Notes: a model not told the origin generated them from the sequence alone. 64,000 bases of DNA from Trichoplax adhaerens (GCF_000150275.1 NW_002060978.1:327611-391610); one strand, 5' to 3'. Shown: positions 1-13,304, numbered from the stretch's first letter. Numbers and translations are program-made.

Positions 1-3000
1 TACCCTTTCAAATGTATATCAATTTTTTAATTTATATTATTTGGATTTATGAACACCCTTACAGCAGGTATGGAATAAGGTTTGATAATTATTCCTGCCA
101 AGAATGATTCTATTTATTGGTTTAAACAGCTAGAAATTAAACGTTTATAAACTTTGGCGTGATAAAGCAAAGACCTGCTACGATTATATTTCAACTCAAT
201 TTGACTTTAAAAAATTCTTTCCAAAGACCTCGAGCTAATGAGTAATCCACGATAATAAGGTAAATGGAAGTCAATAGAAAGATTGAAAAAAAAAACTTGG
301 TAAAATTACAGGACTACATTGATTTAAAACAATTACAGAAATAGTGTTGTAATAAGTACTAATTTCAACCCTACAGTATCCAGTTACATAACTCAGTAAG
401 CCCTTAACGTAGCGTTTAAAAATGTTTATTAATTAAAATCCTCTAGCTGCATATTGAAATAGTAGAATTTAAGATAAGGCAACTACGCACATTGGCAGCT
501 CAAGGCTATCGACCTACCTCCCATCCAAAGGAGTTGGTCTTTTATACATTCCTAAAAAGGATTATTGACTAACATGTTATCAAATCCCCGTTTCCATCAA
601 TTTAAGTAAAATCCTACTTAACCTTTCCCGTACTGTTCTTAACTCTACTTAACATAAGTAAAAAATAGTGCGAGGGAGAATAGTTTTAATGCTTATTAAG
701 GTAACGATAGATGATAGCTGAATAGACTAAATTTGAGGTCAATAGGTTGCAAACCTTAGACATCAAAAACTCGTCCATGACAAGAATGTTTCTTACATCA
801 TTTTACTCTTGAAAGTGAAATATCTTCTTAGGGGACAGTCATAAAAAGAACAGAACTTATAGCTAAGTTTGATTTGCTCTTGCAAAGTGGATAGTTTTAA
901 TCTTTCTGATGTAATCTAAATCCAACGGAATCGAAAAAATGAAATAGTCTTGGGAATTTCCATTTTATCGTCATGACGTTGTTTCTATTGATGGATTGAA
1001 CAATTTCACGTTGATCGTAAAAATCTAAAGCAACTTGTAGTAAAGATAATTCTTAAGGACCTAGAGTAAATCAGATTAATTGGATTTGAAACCGGAAGTA
1101 AGATTTATTACAATAAAATCAATCGTAACTGTAATCTTAATAAACTATAACATGAAGAACTCTCGATCCAGTGTACCCTTTAAAAAACTACTGATGACCA
1201 TTGGTTGTTATATTTAGCCTAATTCTATTTCAATTTATTTTCCGTAATCACTGAATAGAGAATTGAATGGGCAATTAGGTATAAAGCAGAAGTTAAATAC
1301 GCTCCAGCAGAGTGAATAGGTCTGTAAAATATGCATTGATCCTAAACTATTCACGGTCTAGCCATTCTCTTATGTATCGTATTCTAGTTACGCTAATATG
1401 ATCAATTCATTCCAAGATAATCAATTATTCTTATTGTGAGGCCTATTTTTGAAGGTTATGACAAATTTCTTAATAATAAATACGCTTGATGAGTTTATTA
1501 GTTGTACCTTATTAAAACAAAACAATAATCTAGCCTTATTGTTCAATTTTAGAGAAATCAAACCATTTATCTATTGAGCTTAAAAGAACCATTACTTCAA
1601 CGTAGTCATTACATTAGTCAGTTATCAGCAAGCCTACCAAGGTTAATGTCTATTAGAGACAAAAATTAAATTCAAAGAATTACAACAAAACTCCATCTTG
1701 GGAAAAAGGTGAGCTTAATTTGAGTGTTAAATTGGTAATAAATGGATATAATTTTGTCGCAATCATTATACGGTTGGGATAACGATCATGGTTATAGTCT
1801 AAGTTAAATAATATCCTAAAAAATAGGCAAAGACATAGGCAGCATTATTAATAGATTTCAAGATTACAAATAGGCCTTTATTCCCCTGAAAGACATCATT
1901 TCCTTCTCTGGATGCTATTTAATTATATATTATCAAGCAAATTTTGTTGAAATTAAGTTGTTATTGCTTCTTTACTAGACTATACCAGCTAGGAAATAGC
2001 GGGGCTACAACTAAAAGCCTTTTTTGTTTGCAAATAATTGAGGCTTCCTCAATGCTTTTACTTTACCAGTTTAGGTAGTGATTTCCGTTAATATCATGAC
2101 TGATGTTAGCTGAAATTAAATTTGCTCAAATTTGTCCGTCTTGAATAAACTAATTCAAGAATTATGTTTAGAAGTTATACATAAAAAGGTGATTGTAAAA
2201 TTTCGTATTATCATAAGTTTAGGAAAATTGGATCACTTTATATAATAATGTAAGGATTCTTGGTTACGGTCGTAATAAACCACTAGATCTTTCCTAACAT
2301 TTACTCTAGCTGGATAATTTACCTATACTTCGATAAATTACTCGGTTTTAATTGGTAATTGGAAGTAAATTAATCACTTAACGTATCATTTGACTTTATC
2401 TTTAGTCAGTTTGAAAGTATGAACGACAAGTTATAAAAGGCTTTCAACTAGCGATGCTTTTAAATCCAAACAATCAAATTTTCATAAGTTTTATTATATT
2501 TCTCTTCATCATCCGTTGGAATGATCTAATTCGGTTCTACATATACTGTGTGTCGTTTTCTAAAGTCCGACTTATTTTAGTTGCTTTTAACATTACTGCA
2601 TGTATTAGAATTCGTATTACTAAGAGAAGTTTACCACCTTTATCACATGAATAAAAAGTCTGATAATATAGTGAATAAAAATGACTTTTAAACGATTATT
2701 GGCCGATGCTTAATCGATGATTAAATAATTACATGATTTGAGAAAACATGGGTAAAATATGAAGCAGAACGTGTGGTTTTGATATCCGTCTGGTAACAAC
2801 GTTATTTACGCTTTCTTGATGCCTGGATGAGTCTAATTGCAATCACCGCGTAATCTTTACAATCTTAATTTTAATTTTTGCTGCTGTTATTGGAGATTCG
2901 TCAGAATTTAAAATATCAAAGACTTAAAGAAACGATCGCATACACCAAAAATTCTGAATTAGAGCAATTGGCTAGTGCCGTTATCATTTGATAATGTGCA

Positions 3001-4394
3001 TACTTTCTACTAATTGAGTAGATTGATTGTTTTAGTTTCTTTTGATTCTTGCTCTAAGCATTCGAAGGCCTCAACCACGGCCGTATATCTCACTTTGATA
3101 TGCCAAAGTAGTGAAAGCATTAAAATACGCCATGATCACAAATACAATATGCCGTGCTGAGTAATGTTGATGATCTGCGGATCGTTAGGATCGTTAAATT
3201 GAAAAGATTCTATGTACTCGTTATCTCACTCTGAGAGATTTTCGATATCGAATTCTTGATAGAGGATGCTAAAAAGCTGTTGTCTTACAATGTTAAGCGT
3301 GATAGTAATCCGAAATTTAAGGGAAACTCTACAAAATTTGAATTTTCAAACTAAAACAAGTGTCTTTTAACTTTCTGCTTGCTAGCACACCGATAATCGA
3401 CTTCCTGTTCTAGAATTACAAGAATGTAGTCCTCTTCCTATTTTGTGCTTAATCTCGATTCATTCACTCTATCTCCACTTAATCCAATTATAAGCTCGCA
3501 TATTAAGCTGTATACTATTTTATTTGCACCATTACTATTACGATGCATTTCATCTTCTAACGAGGGATTTACTTAAGTAATTTATGCCTTAATAACAGTA
3601 ACCCGCTACATATTGTTACACAGACCGTTGATGATCAAAGTTATGACATCATCCATTCATGATGGAGGTTCTGTTATTCTGAGCAGCGACAAATATTAAA
3701 TCATGTGATGGAATCTTTTTATTACGCTAATTATTTCGTGCTTACTAGAATACAGTATAACCTATTATGACTAATAAATACCACGATAAAGAAAGGCGGT
3801 ACTGTAGATAGTATCAATTGCATGTTAAATAGATTATCATTTCATGATACGAATGTAACCTAATCTGTTTAACCTCAGGAAAGGATTAACAAAATCTTAC
3901 AGCCACCATTTACCTATCAGTTGCGCTAATTTTGCATTCATATTATAATTTTACAAACAAATTATGTACATAATCTTATTTTCTGAAGCTCGATTTACAA
4001 AGTGTATTTACTTTCCAGTGTCTATGCGTACCTGCTGCAGTTTACACTTTAGTAAAATTGGATGAAATTTTTAAATTAGTAAAGGATGGAATGATTGACA
4101 ATGCATGTCTACTGCATGGCTTATCGTAGTACAGCAAAGTAGGGCGTATGATTTTTAAGTAATACAATTCTTGATATTTTCCTTAATCTCGTAAAGTAAT
4201 ATTAGAATTGATGAATTGATTCATAATTATCATTGACTTGAAAGAATATGTGATATATGAACTTTATAGATGAGGACATATACGAAATTCGTTTTAATAT
4301 CTTGGGTACATTGCTAGTACAATAGCATTAAAAGTTCCTTTTCATTTTTACTATCTTAGTCTAGATTCTTAATTTAGCAATTTCAAATTGAACC
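1..4394. other. Intergenic stretch, no recognised gene
   Basis: AT-rich, stop-dense sequence in all frames upstream of the first receptor. No long reading frame, LTR-like end or simple repeat was recognised. The only local structure I noted is a GC-richer hairpin at 511-539. The proximal promoter of the receptor at 4395 must lie in the last part, but I see no convincing TATA box at a fixed distance. Short exons cannot be excluded. Confidence 0.5.
511..539. other. GC-richer hairpin
   Basis: GACC at 511-514 pairs with GGTC at 536-539 and CTCC at 518-521 pairs with GGAG at 530-533, leaving an 8-base loop and a small internal mismatch. It stands out only because the surroundings are very AT-rich. 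No RNA family was recognised. Confidence 0.3.
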
Positions 4395-5540
4395 ATGGCG
4401 GATGTGTGTAACAGGAATTGCTCATTTTATGGTCCCTATTTAAATTCGAAAAATTTTAACAAAAATCAAATTGTCAAAGGCCAAGATGTTATTGCATACA
4501 CCTATATTGGCATTGGCATACTTGGATGTCTGTTAAATATTATTGTCCTCTTTACTTTGTTGAAATTCCAACTGACAAAATCCAATGTATTTCGAATGTT
4601 GCTAAGGAATCTTGCCCTAGCTGATTTTTTATCATCGATTGGCGTTATATTAGTTGGTGCTAAAACATTAATAATTATAGACGCTATATCAAACCTTAAA
4701 AGCCTATCTGACAGCTTGGATGAAAAAATACTGGCTAGTTTAACAAATATGTGCAGAGCAAGTTATGTTATTTTTTTCATCACGAATTTCTTGTCTGGTT
4801 TAACGATAACCGTTATGGCAGTAGAACGTTATCTTGTAATTATAGTTCGCAAATTTCGAGGGCTTTACCAAAATGATTTAAAACCATGGAAACTATATGT
4901 GTTGTTGGCAGGCATTTGGGCCACTGCAATTGCAGGATCCATACCATACTTTATAAGCTTTGAAATTACAGATAGAGTGAACAATCGATGTTTTTTCTCT
5001 ATTGATACTTCCATGGTTAGCTGTATCTATAATATTATACTTACTATATCTACTACAAGTGTACTTTGTGTAGCACCTTCCTTTGTTATGGTATTTTGTT
5101 ATTTCAAGATTGCTCGATATCTATTTAGCCATCGCCGGCCCGATACTGAAGTAAATAGACGTAGAAATGGCCAAAATTTTACCGCTGATAAACAAGCCGG
5201 CTTAATATCAATTTTGATTGCCATTTTCTTTATCCTTAGTATGACACCTTTTATGGCTTATTTAATTTTTGTTTCGATAAATTACTGTAACGCAGACGAA
5301 GTAATAGTCTATTGGATCAATTCCAAATCTTACTTTTGGATTACAGCTCACGAAATAGCGCACTATCTATTTATTCTGCCGCCGATCATTAATCCTCTTT
5401 GCTATTCATTTAGTAGTACTCAATTTCGAAGAGCAATAAATTTCTCATGCAAGGATAAATTAAAAAAGACACGTATGGCCATTAATTTATCATTACCATC
5501 ATTTAGACGTGAATCAAGAACACTGAGTACCTCATTTTAG
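4395..5540 (+). CDS. Class A GPCR, CNADE subfamily, receptor 1
   Basis: An intronless 381-residue seven-transmembrane receptor, placed by family knowledge in the plasma membrane and coupled to heterotrimeric G proteins; ligand unknown. Visible motifs: TM1 about 33-57, Asp77 in TM2 (NLALAD), Cys120 at the top of TM3 paired by family rule with Cys199 in loop 2, ERY at 144-146, Trp175 in TM4, Thr-Pro 284-285 in TM6 without the usual Trp, CNADE at 298-302 and NPLCY at 333-337. The N terminus has two cysteines (Cys5, Cys9) and no obvious signal peptide. The start ATG sits in ACCATGG, a strong context. The C tail is basic and ends in TSF, which fits a class I PDZ ligand. Closest relative in the window is the receptor at 11177. 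No AATAAA was found close after the stop. Confidence 0.93.
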   Translation: MADVCNRNCSFYGPYLNSKNFNKNQIVKGQDVIAYTYIGIGILGCLLNIIVLFTLLKFQLTKSNVFRMLLRNLALADFLSSIGVILVGAKTLIIIDAISNLKSLSDSLDEKILASLTNMCRASYVIFFITNFLSGLTITVMAVERYLVIIVRKFRGLYQNDLKPWKLYVLLAGIWATAIAGSIPYFISFEITDRVNNRCFFSIDTSMVSCIYNIILTISTTSVLCVAPSFVMVFCYFKIARYLFSHRRPDTEVNRRRNGQNFTADKQAGLISILIAIFFILSMTPFMAYLIFVSINYCNADEVIVYWINSKSYFWITAHEIAHYLFILPPIINPLCYSFSSTQFRRAINFSCKDKLKKTRMAINLSLPSFRRESRTLSTSF

Positions 5541-5903
5541 TTTTACACTTAAATTCTCATAAACTATCTTTACTATAAGCATGGATGAAATTAAAGAAGA
5601 ATAGCAAAAATTAGTATATAGGGTAAAGTAAATGTTAATTTTACTTAATTAACGCGTTTATATTAAATTATACTTCTAAATGCTAAATCGTTTTGTCCCC
5701 AATTATTTCTGTGCTTGTTAATTACAGGTATGGAAGTTGATCTTACGAAAATTTTATGTATTAAAGTAGAAAATACAGCACTTTTATTATAAATCCTTGC
5801 GATTAAGCATAATACCTCTATCAGTAAGATGATAACTTTTGAACAGCAGTAATGGATACAAATATGCAACTGCATCTTATAGTTAGTAATTTGATATGGT
5901 TAA

Positions 5904-5918
5904 GGCTCGACCGGAGCC
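5904..5918. other. GC-rich perfect hairpin
   Basis: GGCTC at 5904-5908 and GAGCC at 5914-5918 flank a GACCG loop, in a locally GC-rich stretch of otherwise AT-rich DNA about 360 bp after the first receptor. No function assigned. Confidence 0.3.
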
Positions 5919-6993
5919 CCTGGAAGTCAAGCAGAGGTAAAACTTCTTGTAGCCTGTATTATTATCGGACTTTAAATCGATGATACGTATTTTCTGATAA
6001 GAAACCAAAATGTGAAGGTTGTGCTGTTCTATAGCATACGACCTAGTATTTATTTTATTTTTCTAATTAATCTATACAATAAAACTCGTATTGCATTCTT
6101 TCCTTGAAATCCTTTGCGATTTTTGCTTTGATATTTTGGTAATTAAAAACTGTCACATTTTAATACATTTCTTCTTCATTGCAAGTATTAGGTTGAGATA
6201 ATTACAAGAATCTAAAATTTGTAGAATATATTCATAAAGCCATTTTAATTTGTTAATTGTCAACTCTTTGAGAAAATGCGAAAAGAACGACGTATCTCTA
6301 ACTTGTTATTTACGTCTAGAACTTCGGATGCAAAAGTTATGAACTTTACTAATAAGCTTTTAAATTACGTATCATACCTCTATTTTTCATCCTACTTAAT
6401 TAAAATTGATTTTATGCCATTTCTCTAAATTATAAAATAGTGGAGTCTAGCAACATTAATACACAAATATACAAATATACTAATGGACTAATGGACTAAA
6501 GTAATTATGATCTTTAAATTTTGAATCGTCATTACTCTTATCGTCCGTTACATTTCAAATCTACTTCACGTAGTTTCACCTTAATTATAAAATTGTACGG
6601 TAATGCATTATTATCATATTAGCAGCTGTAGTTACCTTCGTGTAGAAATACAGAATTCGAGCTTAGAATTTATTGACAGATATAGTGATTTACTTGAGTA
6701 TAAGACTCAGATGAAGCTAGCCTTTTAATCATCTTCGCCCAAAATATATTTGATTACAAACGTTTCACTATCTCAAATATCTATCTATTCCATGTTTTAC
6801 TCTGATCTTGATCTTTTGGGTTATCCCGTTACAATGAAAATTTAGTTTGCATGATAGATAAGACGATTTACGATACCTATCTGCCCTTTTCTAAACGATC
6901 CTTAGTTATAGATAAGACCTTATGTGTTAGCTATAACTTTAGTAAACTTCTTATTATAGTTTTAACAGTGGAAAATTATTAGGTGATAGTCCG

Positions 6994-7220
6994 CCTTGTC
7001 ATAAATCATCGTTAGTCCAGAGCGAGTAATTCAATTTCTTTCTATTTGCGGATCAACCTAAAGATACATAAAAATATTACGGTTTCATGTCTGCAAATCT
7101 GAATTTAAGGTAATAATATATCTTGCAATAAATTATCGTCTACCCTTAGCAAGTAATTGAATTTCTTCCTAGTAACACCACTGGATCGGCCTAAAGATTT
7201 ATAGAAATATTGCAATTCAT
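6994..7220. repeat. Diverged tandem duplication, two ~100-bp units
   Basis: The segment at 6994-7088 is repeated at 7121-7220. Shared landmarks in order are a CTTG-CATAAAT/AATAAAT start, a GAGCGAGTAATTC / TAGCAAGTAATTG block, AATTTCTT, GGATC-, CCTAAAGAT and ATA-AAATATT-C. I estimate about three quarters identity by eye. The unit does not match the LTR families elsewhere in the window. Confidence 0.6.
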
Positions 7221-8256
7221 CTCCCATTCCAACTTACTTTTTGAAAACATGATACATTATCCCAATTGGGCAGCTAATTCTGTTCGGCAACAGTTTGTAT
7301 GGAAATTAAGGATAACTTACGTATTCTTATAAGATCAGAAACATTTTAACAGTCATCTATTGTTCCTAATCCACTAGTATGCAATTTAGTAAACATCGAG
7401 TTCATGTAGGCCTATCGAAGCTTTTTCATATATCATTGCAACTAATAGTAGACTGTAATTGTCAATTTGCTTAGCAACATAAGCATAATCATTCCGCGAC
7501 GGTAGTATTATATAGACTAATTAAGTGTGCAATTGTTCATTTATAAAGGATTTATTGATCATCGATCGTTAGATGATTGTTTATTTTCCTTAGTCGAAAG
7601 TATATTGATTTACTGTTGATAACAGACCGATTATCATTTGGATTAATATAATAACTAGTTGGCATTGACAGCTTCATATTGGCTGATTTAGCATTCCATC
7701 AGAAAACTTGCAGATGTTAAAACTCCATCAAAATTAAACATTTTGGACGTACAGTAAGTTTTGATAGCCTAATTTCATTCTATGTAAAGATTTATTATAT
7801 GTTACCTTAATCACTCGAAATTCTGTACATAGTGCTGGAAAAATTTTTGTTTAATCGTGCTATTGAAATTTTTATTCGATAAAGTACGAATTTTATGGTA
7901 GTATTTGAATTCTTTACTCTTTATTCAAATAACGATAATCAAAATTCGAGTGACGATCAAGTGTGCAAAAAAGTTGATTAATTAGTGCCTAAACTGGATT
8001 TAATTTTAAATGATAGCTTTAGTGTTTGAGTAAGATGCAATCATCAAGTGTTCCTACACCCTCTATCGATGATTGTTTACCTTAGCAAATATAGACTTGG
8101 CAGATTTATCTATTCCATGAATTGAGTTCCGCGACGGTATAATATATGTCATATAAATACGAACATAACTGATTGTTTAGTAAGAGTGTTCTCAGTTATA
8201 CTGAAAGAACTAGTTTAAATCAACGATTTAAGTGTTATAAGTGCAAAGATATTGCT

Positions 8257-8281
8257 CTAGTGGCTAGTTATTGCCCACTAG
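8257..8281. other. Perfect 7-bp inverted repeat (hairpin)
   Basis: CTAGTGG at 8257-8263 is followed 11 bases later by CCACTAG at 8275-8281. It resembles the hairpin ends of the LTR-like families in the window, but no copy of the surroundings was found, so a decayed insertion is only a guess. Confidence 0.3.
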
Positions 8282-10144
8282 CCCAAAGTTCCAGTTTAAA
8301 TTTGAAGTTAAAGAAAGTTTTTATCAATCTTGTTTAAGTTCATTTGCATCATCAAACAATTTTTGCTACTTGTTTGATATTGGATTTATGTGTACTAGAC
8401 TAATGGAGGATAAAGATGATAACTTGAATGCTTGTGCTAAACTTTAAAACCTTTTTGATATCCAAAGCTATCTAATCTGGTTCCTGTTTTGTAATTTTAT
8501 TTTTACCCGGCTATTACGACCGTTGAAACTAGCGCTTTACTGTTTTATTATCTCTTCAGTGTTCATTCCTATTAGAAAAATCGATTTCTTTAGCCTTAAA
8601 TGCTTCACTGTACACTTTTCGCTTTAGATTACATTATATGCAGTGATTTCGTTTCTTCTTCAAATATAAACAATTGAGCAATAAAACCTATTTCTCAAAC
8701 GGCATGGGTGAGTAATTAATAGCCAAGAAAGAATGAGAGAATAAAGAATTTCAAAGTGTATCCCATATTGAGTCGAGCTACTAGTAGTAACAATCTATGC
8801 TGGATGCAATTTCTTCATAATGGTCCATCAGTAACTATAAAGGCTATCTATACATCTTTTACAGCGACTACGAAATCTATGCCTAAAATCTAGTGCTCAT
8901 ACTGAAGACTTTTTAAATCGTATTTGTTACAATATTAAAAACTTGCTACGCCCAAAAATTTAATACAGTTACTAACATTTTCTTTGTCCAAAGATATTTC
9001 CTACCATATCTTGTAATAAGTATGATTGATATGGAGTTGTTATGTTAAAGTGAAATACTCATATAGTCATTTTTATTTTCTAATCAATTCTTCAATAATA
9101 TCCGTTATGATGGTCATATTGAAAACCGCTGCAATTATATCCCCTAGCGTTATCAAGTAGTAGTAATGTGAAATTTGGGAATTACCGTATACTCGTGCTA
9201 GTTTTCGATTCTATGAGAGGGAAAGGATATCAAACTATAAGCAATGATATTATCAAATGAAGGAAAGCCGTTTTATAAAACTCTATTCTTTGTTTAAAAT
9301 GCATTATGATAGCTATCATCATAACTGCAGTACTTAATCTTTAGCTTTTATAATGCGATAATGGCATTATTTTGAGAACTATTTTAGTTTTGGATGCTAT
9401 AGTTGGGAAGGATTTCTCAATATGAATGATGCATAGTCTTAAATAGTTATGCTTCTAAAATCCTTCAATTGGAAGTTTAATATTGCAATAGTTTGAACTA
9501 TGAAGACTGAATATGGCAAACGACTATTTTACTAGTATCATTAATAGAGTATACAGCAGCTGCTAAATCGTTCTTATTAATTAAAACTGTACCTACCCTC
9601 GTTATACACTTCGAGATTCATTTTAAGGCAATTTTTATACCATGACCGGCTAGAAGTGTTTGCAGTATCTTCATCAAGGATTTAGATTTTTTCCATCAGC
9701 CGGAAATGTAGAGTTAAGCATAACGTGTTTTAATTGCCTTAATGTATTGTCTACGAAAACAATCAATTATTATTAACATATCAATGCCATTTGATGTTGA
9801 TATAGTAACTTAGTCCGTTGTTATCAATCACGGCTACTTGCATGACGTTTTGAATCTGGAATTGTCGTAGTAGAGCAAAGTCTAGGAGCGAGTAATGTAT
9901 TGACTGTGGTTTTTGATGGTTTAAAAGTATTATCCTCTTCATGAAGCAATTAGTAGATGGATAAGGAAGGAGACTTTTATGCGGGTAGAACCGAGCAGGT
10001 TTGAGTATCGAATTAGCAAAGTGGTTACTGCTCTAATTGAAAGTTGAATTTCTACACAGCGGCGTTTCATCTTGGGTAGACTTATATTAAACGTTTCCAA
10101 CGAGGTTAAACTTAGCATAAATCCACTTGATTATGTAATAGTAC

Positions 10145-10706
10145 TGTAAAGTAACTTAGTGTTGTGATTGTAGACTATTAGCCATGTTTAGTTAAATGTA
10201 TGGCAGTGTCTTTTCTATATTTATTTTATGATATATTTAGTAGTCTATAATTATAGACTGGAAGGATACACCCTGTGCTAGTATGCAGATGACTATATAC
10301 AGTAAGGTGTTGAGCTACTAATAAGGTTAGAGGTAGAAATAGAATTGTAAATGATATATTAGGATATGCTTAGTTCATTTTATTTTGAGTGGTAGGAATA
10401 ATGCCAATGAAAATACTGTAAGCATTTCTATATTGGATCAATGATGATTCGCTGTAAAATGCTGAGACTAATAATATGCTGAATAGGTGTAAAATATGGT
10501 AGAATGCTTCTATGCTGATTGTAGCTGCGCAGGCCATACAGAGAATAAAAGCAGTATATATTAGATTATCTGATTGCTCATTCTAGAAGTCTTTCTGTAG
10601 CTATATTCGACTAAAGTATAGCTGTGTGTAGCTAGTCCTTGTATTGGATCTAATAAAGCTTTAATTTTCTACAAATTTGGAATATTCGTGATCGGATTTC
10701 ATCGCA
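10145..10706 (+). repeat. Family F LTR-like element, old copy
   Basis: A diverged copy of the element also found at 32884 and 38241. It begins TGTAAAGTAACTTAG and ends TTTCATCGCA. The flanks AGTAC and AGTAT may be a 5-bp target duplication with one change. The internal AATAAA at 10652-10657 is kept, while the TATA box of the younger copies has decayed to GAATAAAAG. The internal stretch GACTATATACAGTAAGGTG is shared with the other copies. I infer a solo LTR; no internal coding region lies next to it. Confidence 0.75.
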
Positions 10707-11176
10707 AGTATTATTGAAAAAGTAATAAAGACAGACATAAAGTTATTATCTGATTCCGCAATGAAACTCCTTCATGTTATTTCACAGAATGGTGATCATT
10801 ACCCAATAAAGACAAATATCATAGTAATAAACCGATCATATTTAATTGCTTCGCACGGAAGGACACAAGAATTTAGTTTTGATCTGCGCAGAATATTGAG
10901 TAAAGCTACATGTATAATGTTGACAAGCTCATTAATAAACTATCATTTCGAGCCAATGTTTTGTTTCGCAGTATGTCTACAATTGGTACTTCAGAAATTA
11001 AATTTTTTTCGTTTATTGCAATTTAAACGAGTGTTTCTAAGATTTTTGCAATACAAAAGTACCATTTAATTTGCTATGATTGCCGCTAAGCATCGTTATT
11101 AGTATGATGATGCTAGTTGTTAATTGCCATTGATGGTTACCTTTTTGCTTATAGTGCGACCCTGATGACTGCCTAG
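10707..11176. other. Upstream region of receptor 2
   Basis: Sequence between an old LTR-like repeat and the receptor start. It contains a 102-codon ATG frame (10761-11069) that has no recognised domain and starts just downstream of the repeat; I regard it as chance. Confidence 0.4.
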
Positions 11177-12301
11177 ATGACCATGGCGAACAGTCCTACT
11201 TGTAATGCTCAATGTGTTTATTATGGAAATGATAGCCTTAACTCCAGTCAAATTGATCTAACAGCCATTGTAGCTGGTCAAGATGTTATCTCTAGTATCT
11301 ATATATGTATCGGCGTTATTGGAACTTTATTGAATGGCTTAGTGGTATATATTCTTGTCAATAAGAAAATTTTAAGATCGCGTATTCTTCGACACTTGAT
11401 GATTAATCTGGCAGTGGCGGATTTATGCTCAGCTCTAGCCGTTATATTACTTGGTACTAAAACCTTCTATATAATTAATTTCAGCAGTAGCACTAGAATG
11501 AATCAAGAAGTCAATCTTAGCTTATTTGGGCAAGAACTCAATGGAATATGCAAGTCTAGCTATATTATATTTTTTATGACTAATTTTGTTTCAACTTTAA
11601 ATTTAACAATCATTGCAATAGATCGCTATCGAACATTTGTCGTCAATAATATGGTCTCTATAAGATCGAAGCAAGTGAGTCTGGGTAAAATACGCTTATT
11701 AATAGCCTGCTTTTGGGTGGTTTCTATTGGTTTTGCCTTTCCTTTCATCGAAACTTTCGAGCTAACACCTAGAGTGAATAATCGTTGTCTGTTTGCACAC
11801 TCTTATAAGCATTGCACGTATAATATTGTCCTAATGGCTATAGTTTTAAGTTTATTTTGTGTTTTACCGGCCGTTATCATGATATTTTGCTACTTTAACA
11901 TCATTCTATTTCTTCGTAAGCATGCGACAGGCACCAAGAACTTACTAAATAATAATAAGGAGAATCAAGCACGAGATCTTAATCACACTAAACTATTCGT
12001 CGTTATCACTTTTGCTTTTACGATCACTGTAACACCATTTATGGGATATTTAATCTACGTTTCTTGGACCAACTGTAATGCCGATGAGATTTTGCAGTAT
12101 CTGTTAACAAAATCTGCTTACGGATGGATAGCATTTCATGAAGTTGCTCACTTCCTTTTTATTTTACCTCCAATTATAAATCCATTATGCTACACATTTA
12201 GTTCTCGTTCTTACCGCAAAGCAATCTTGAATGGATGCCAATGCAATAAAGCCACAGCTATTGGTCCTTCAACTCAAACAAACTCCACTTCAAATCGTTA
12301 G
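11177..12301 (+). CDS. Class A GPCR, CNADE subfamily, receptor 2
   Basis: Intronless receptor of 374 residues with a canonical DRY motif at 149-151, the only exact DRY in this window. Other landmarks: Cys9 and Cys13 in the N tail, Asp82 in TM2, Cys125 and Cys204 for the conserved disulfide, Trp180 in TM4, Thr-Pro 286-287 in TM6, CNADE 300-304 and NPLCY 335-339. Two in-frame ATGs occur at 11177 and 11183; the second lies in ACCATGG and may be the main start, which would remove only two residues. Loop 2 (VNNRC) and the TM7 segment HE-AH-LFILPPIINPLCY match the receptor at 4395 closely, so the two are sister genes. The tail is rich in Ser/Thr and carries a Cys pair after helix 8 (Cys354, Cys356) that could be palmitoylated. 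AATAAA follows at 12326. Confidence 0.94.
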   Translation: MTMANSPTCNAQCVYYGNDSLNSSQIDLTAIVAGQDVISSIYICIGVIGTLLNGLVVYILVNKKILRSRILRHLMINLAVADLCSALAVILLGTKTFYIINFSSSTRMNQEVNLSLFGQELNGICKSSYIIFFMTNFVSTLNLTIIAIDRYRTFVVNNMVSIRSKQVSLGKIRLLIACFWVVSIGFAFPFIETFELTPRVNNRCLFAHSYKHCTYNIVLMAIVLSLFCVLPAVIMIFCYFNIILFLRKHATGTKNLLNNNKENQARDLNHTKLFVVITFAFTITVTPFMGYLIYVSWTNCNADEILQYLLTKSAYGWIAFHEVAHFLFILPPIINPLCYTFSSRSYRKAILNGCQCNKATAIGPSTQTNSTSNR

Positions 12302-12325
12302 AGATAATAGTCTAAACAGTAAATC

Positions 12326-12331
12326 AATAAA
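12326..12331 (+). terminator. Poly(A) signal AATAAA for receptor 2
   Basis: A perfect AATAAA 25 bases after the stop codon, with a second AATAAATAA-type cluster about 25 bases further on. This implies a very short 3' UTR. Confidence 0.5.
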
Positions 12332-13304
12332 TTTTGTCTGATTTTTAGAATAATAAATAAGTAATTTTATCCGCTGAAGATGATGAAACTAGAGATAGAC
12401 AATGAAACTAGTAGAAGTCGACAAATGGTTATTTATAGTATTTAGAAACAATAATCAGATAAAATAATTGCTAAATTTTAAGGTATATAGTTTTAGTGGT
12501 GCTGAAGCCAATCGCTAATTATGAAAGATGATTTCTAATCAGAAATCCTTTCCATGTTGCAATTGATTTTTAATGCATACTTAGTCTGCTTCAGATGACG
12601 GAGTACTGTACTATATTAATAAATTAATATTTATATCATTAAAGTCTAATTTAAAACCTTTTAAATTCTATATTTGTAGTACTTTATGAACTTAAGGACA
12701 GATTTTATCATTATCCTTTATTTTTTCATTATTTGTCGATTTTATCTGGTTTAAATTTTGATATTATGGTGAAATTTTGTATTAATTGTACACATTTATG
12801 CCAACGTATCACCTTTGGCAAGCGACTGATATATATTGATGATTTTTTAAAGTGAAAATTTGTATGCAGTATCACCATGTTCTTAAGATTTAGTGTATTT
12901 CCTCTATGTTTAAATATTTATTATTCAGTAGCTAAGCTTTCTTTTCTTAATAAGAGCATCATTGAGTTGCGCTCTAATTAAATATTTCATTTGCTGTGTA
13001 AATTTTCTAAGGATGCTTGACGTACAATCTAGTGCAATAAAGAAATTTGTAATATTTCAGTAATTGACAAGATTGACTACTGTTATAATTTTATTTCAAA
13101 TCATAGTAATATGCTATATTAATAGCACTTATTATTGAATCTTTCTTTAACTTTGTGAGCTATAAATAAAATATTAAATTAGTTAATTCAGATCTCAAAT
13201 AAATAACTATTGCCTTCCTGAATCAGATCAATAATCAGAGTAGCTAACATATTCCTTGAGTCAGGCGTTGTAGTAAAAACACTAATAATACCTACTCCTG
13301 TCAA

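Larger units (their letters stand above)
5541..10144. other. Intergenic stretch with a small tandem duplication and hairpins
   Basis: No gene recognised. It contains a diverged ~100-bp tandem duplication (6994-7220), a GC-rich hairpin (5904-5918), a hairpin at 8257-8281 and the 13-base string TTCCGCGACGGTA twice (about 7492 and 8127). Otherwise AT-rich with short frames only. Confidence 0.5.

Noticed and set aside
7492-8139. TTCCGCGACGGTA occurring twice as the ends of an old element
   Set aside because: Only 13 bases match, the flanks do not align well and no target duplication was found.
10761-11069. 102-codon ATG frame before receptor 2
   Set aside because: No domain, no repeat of the frame elsewhere, composition consistent with chance in AT-rich DNA next to a repeat.
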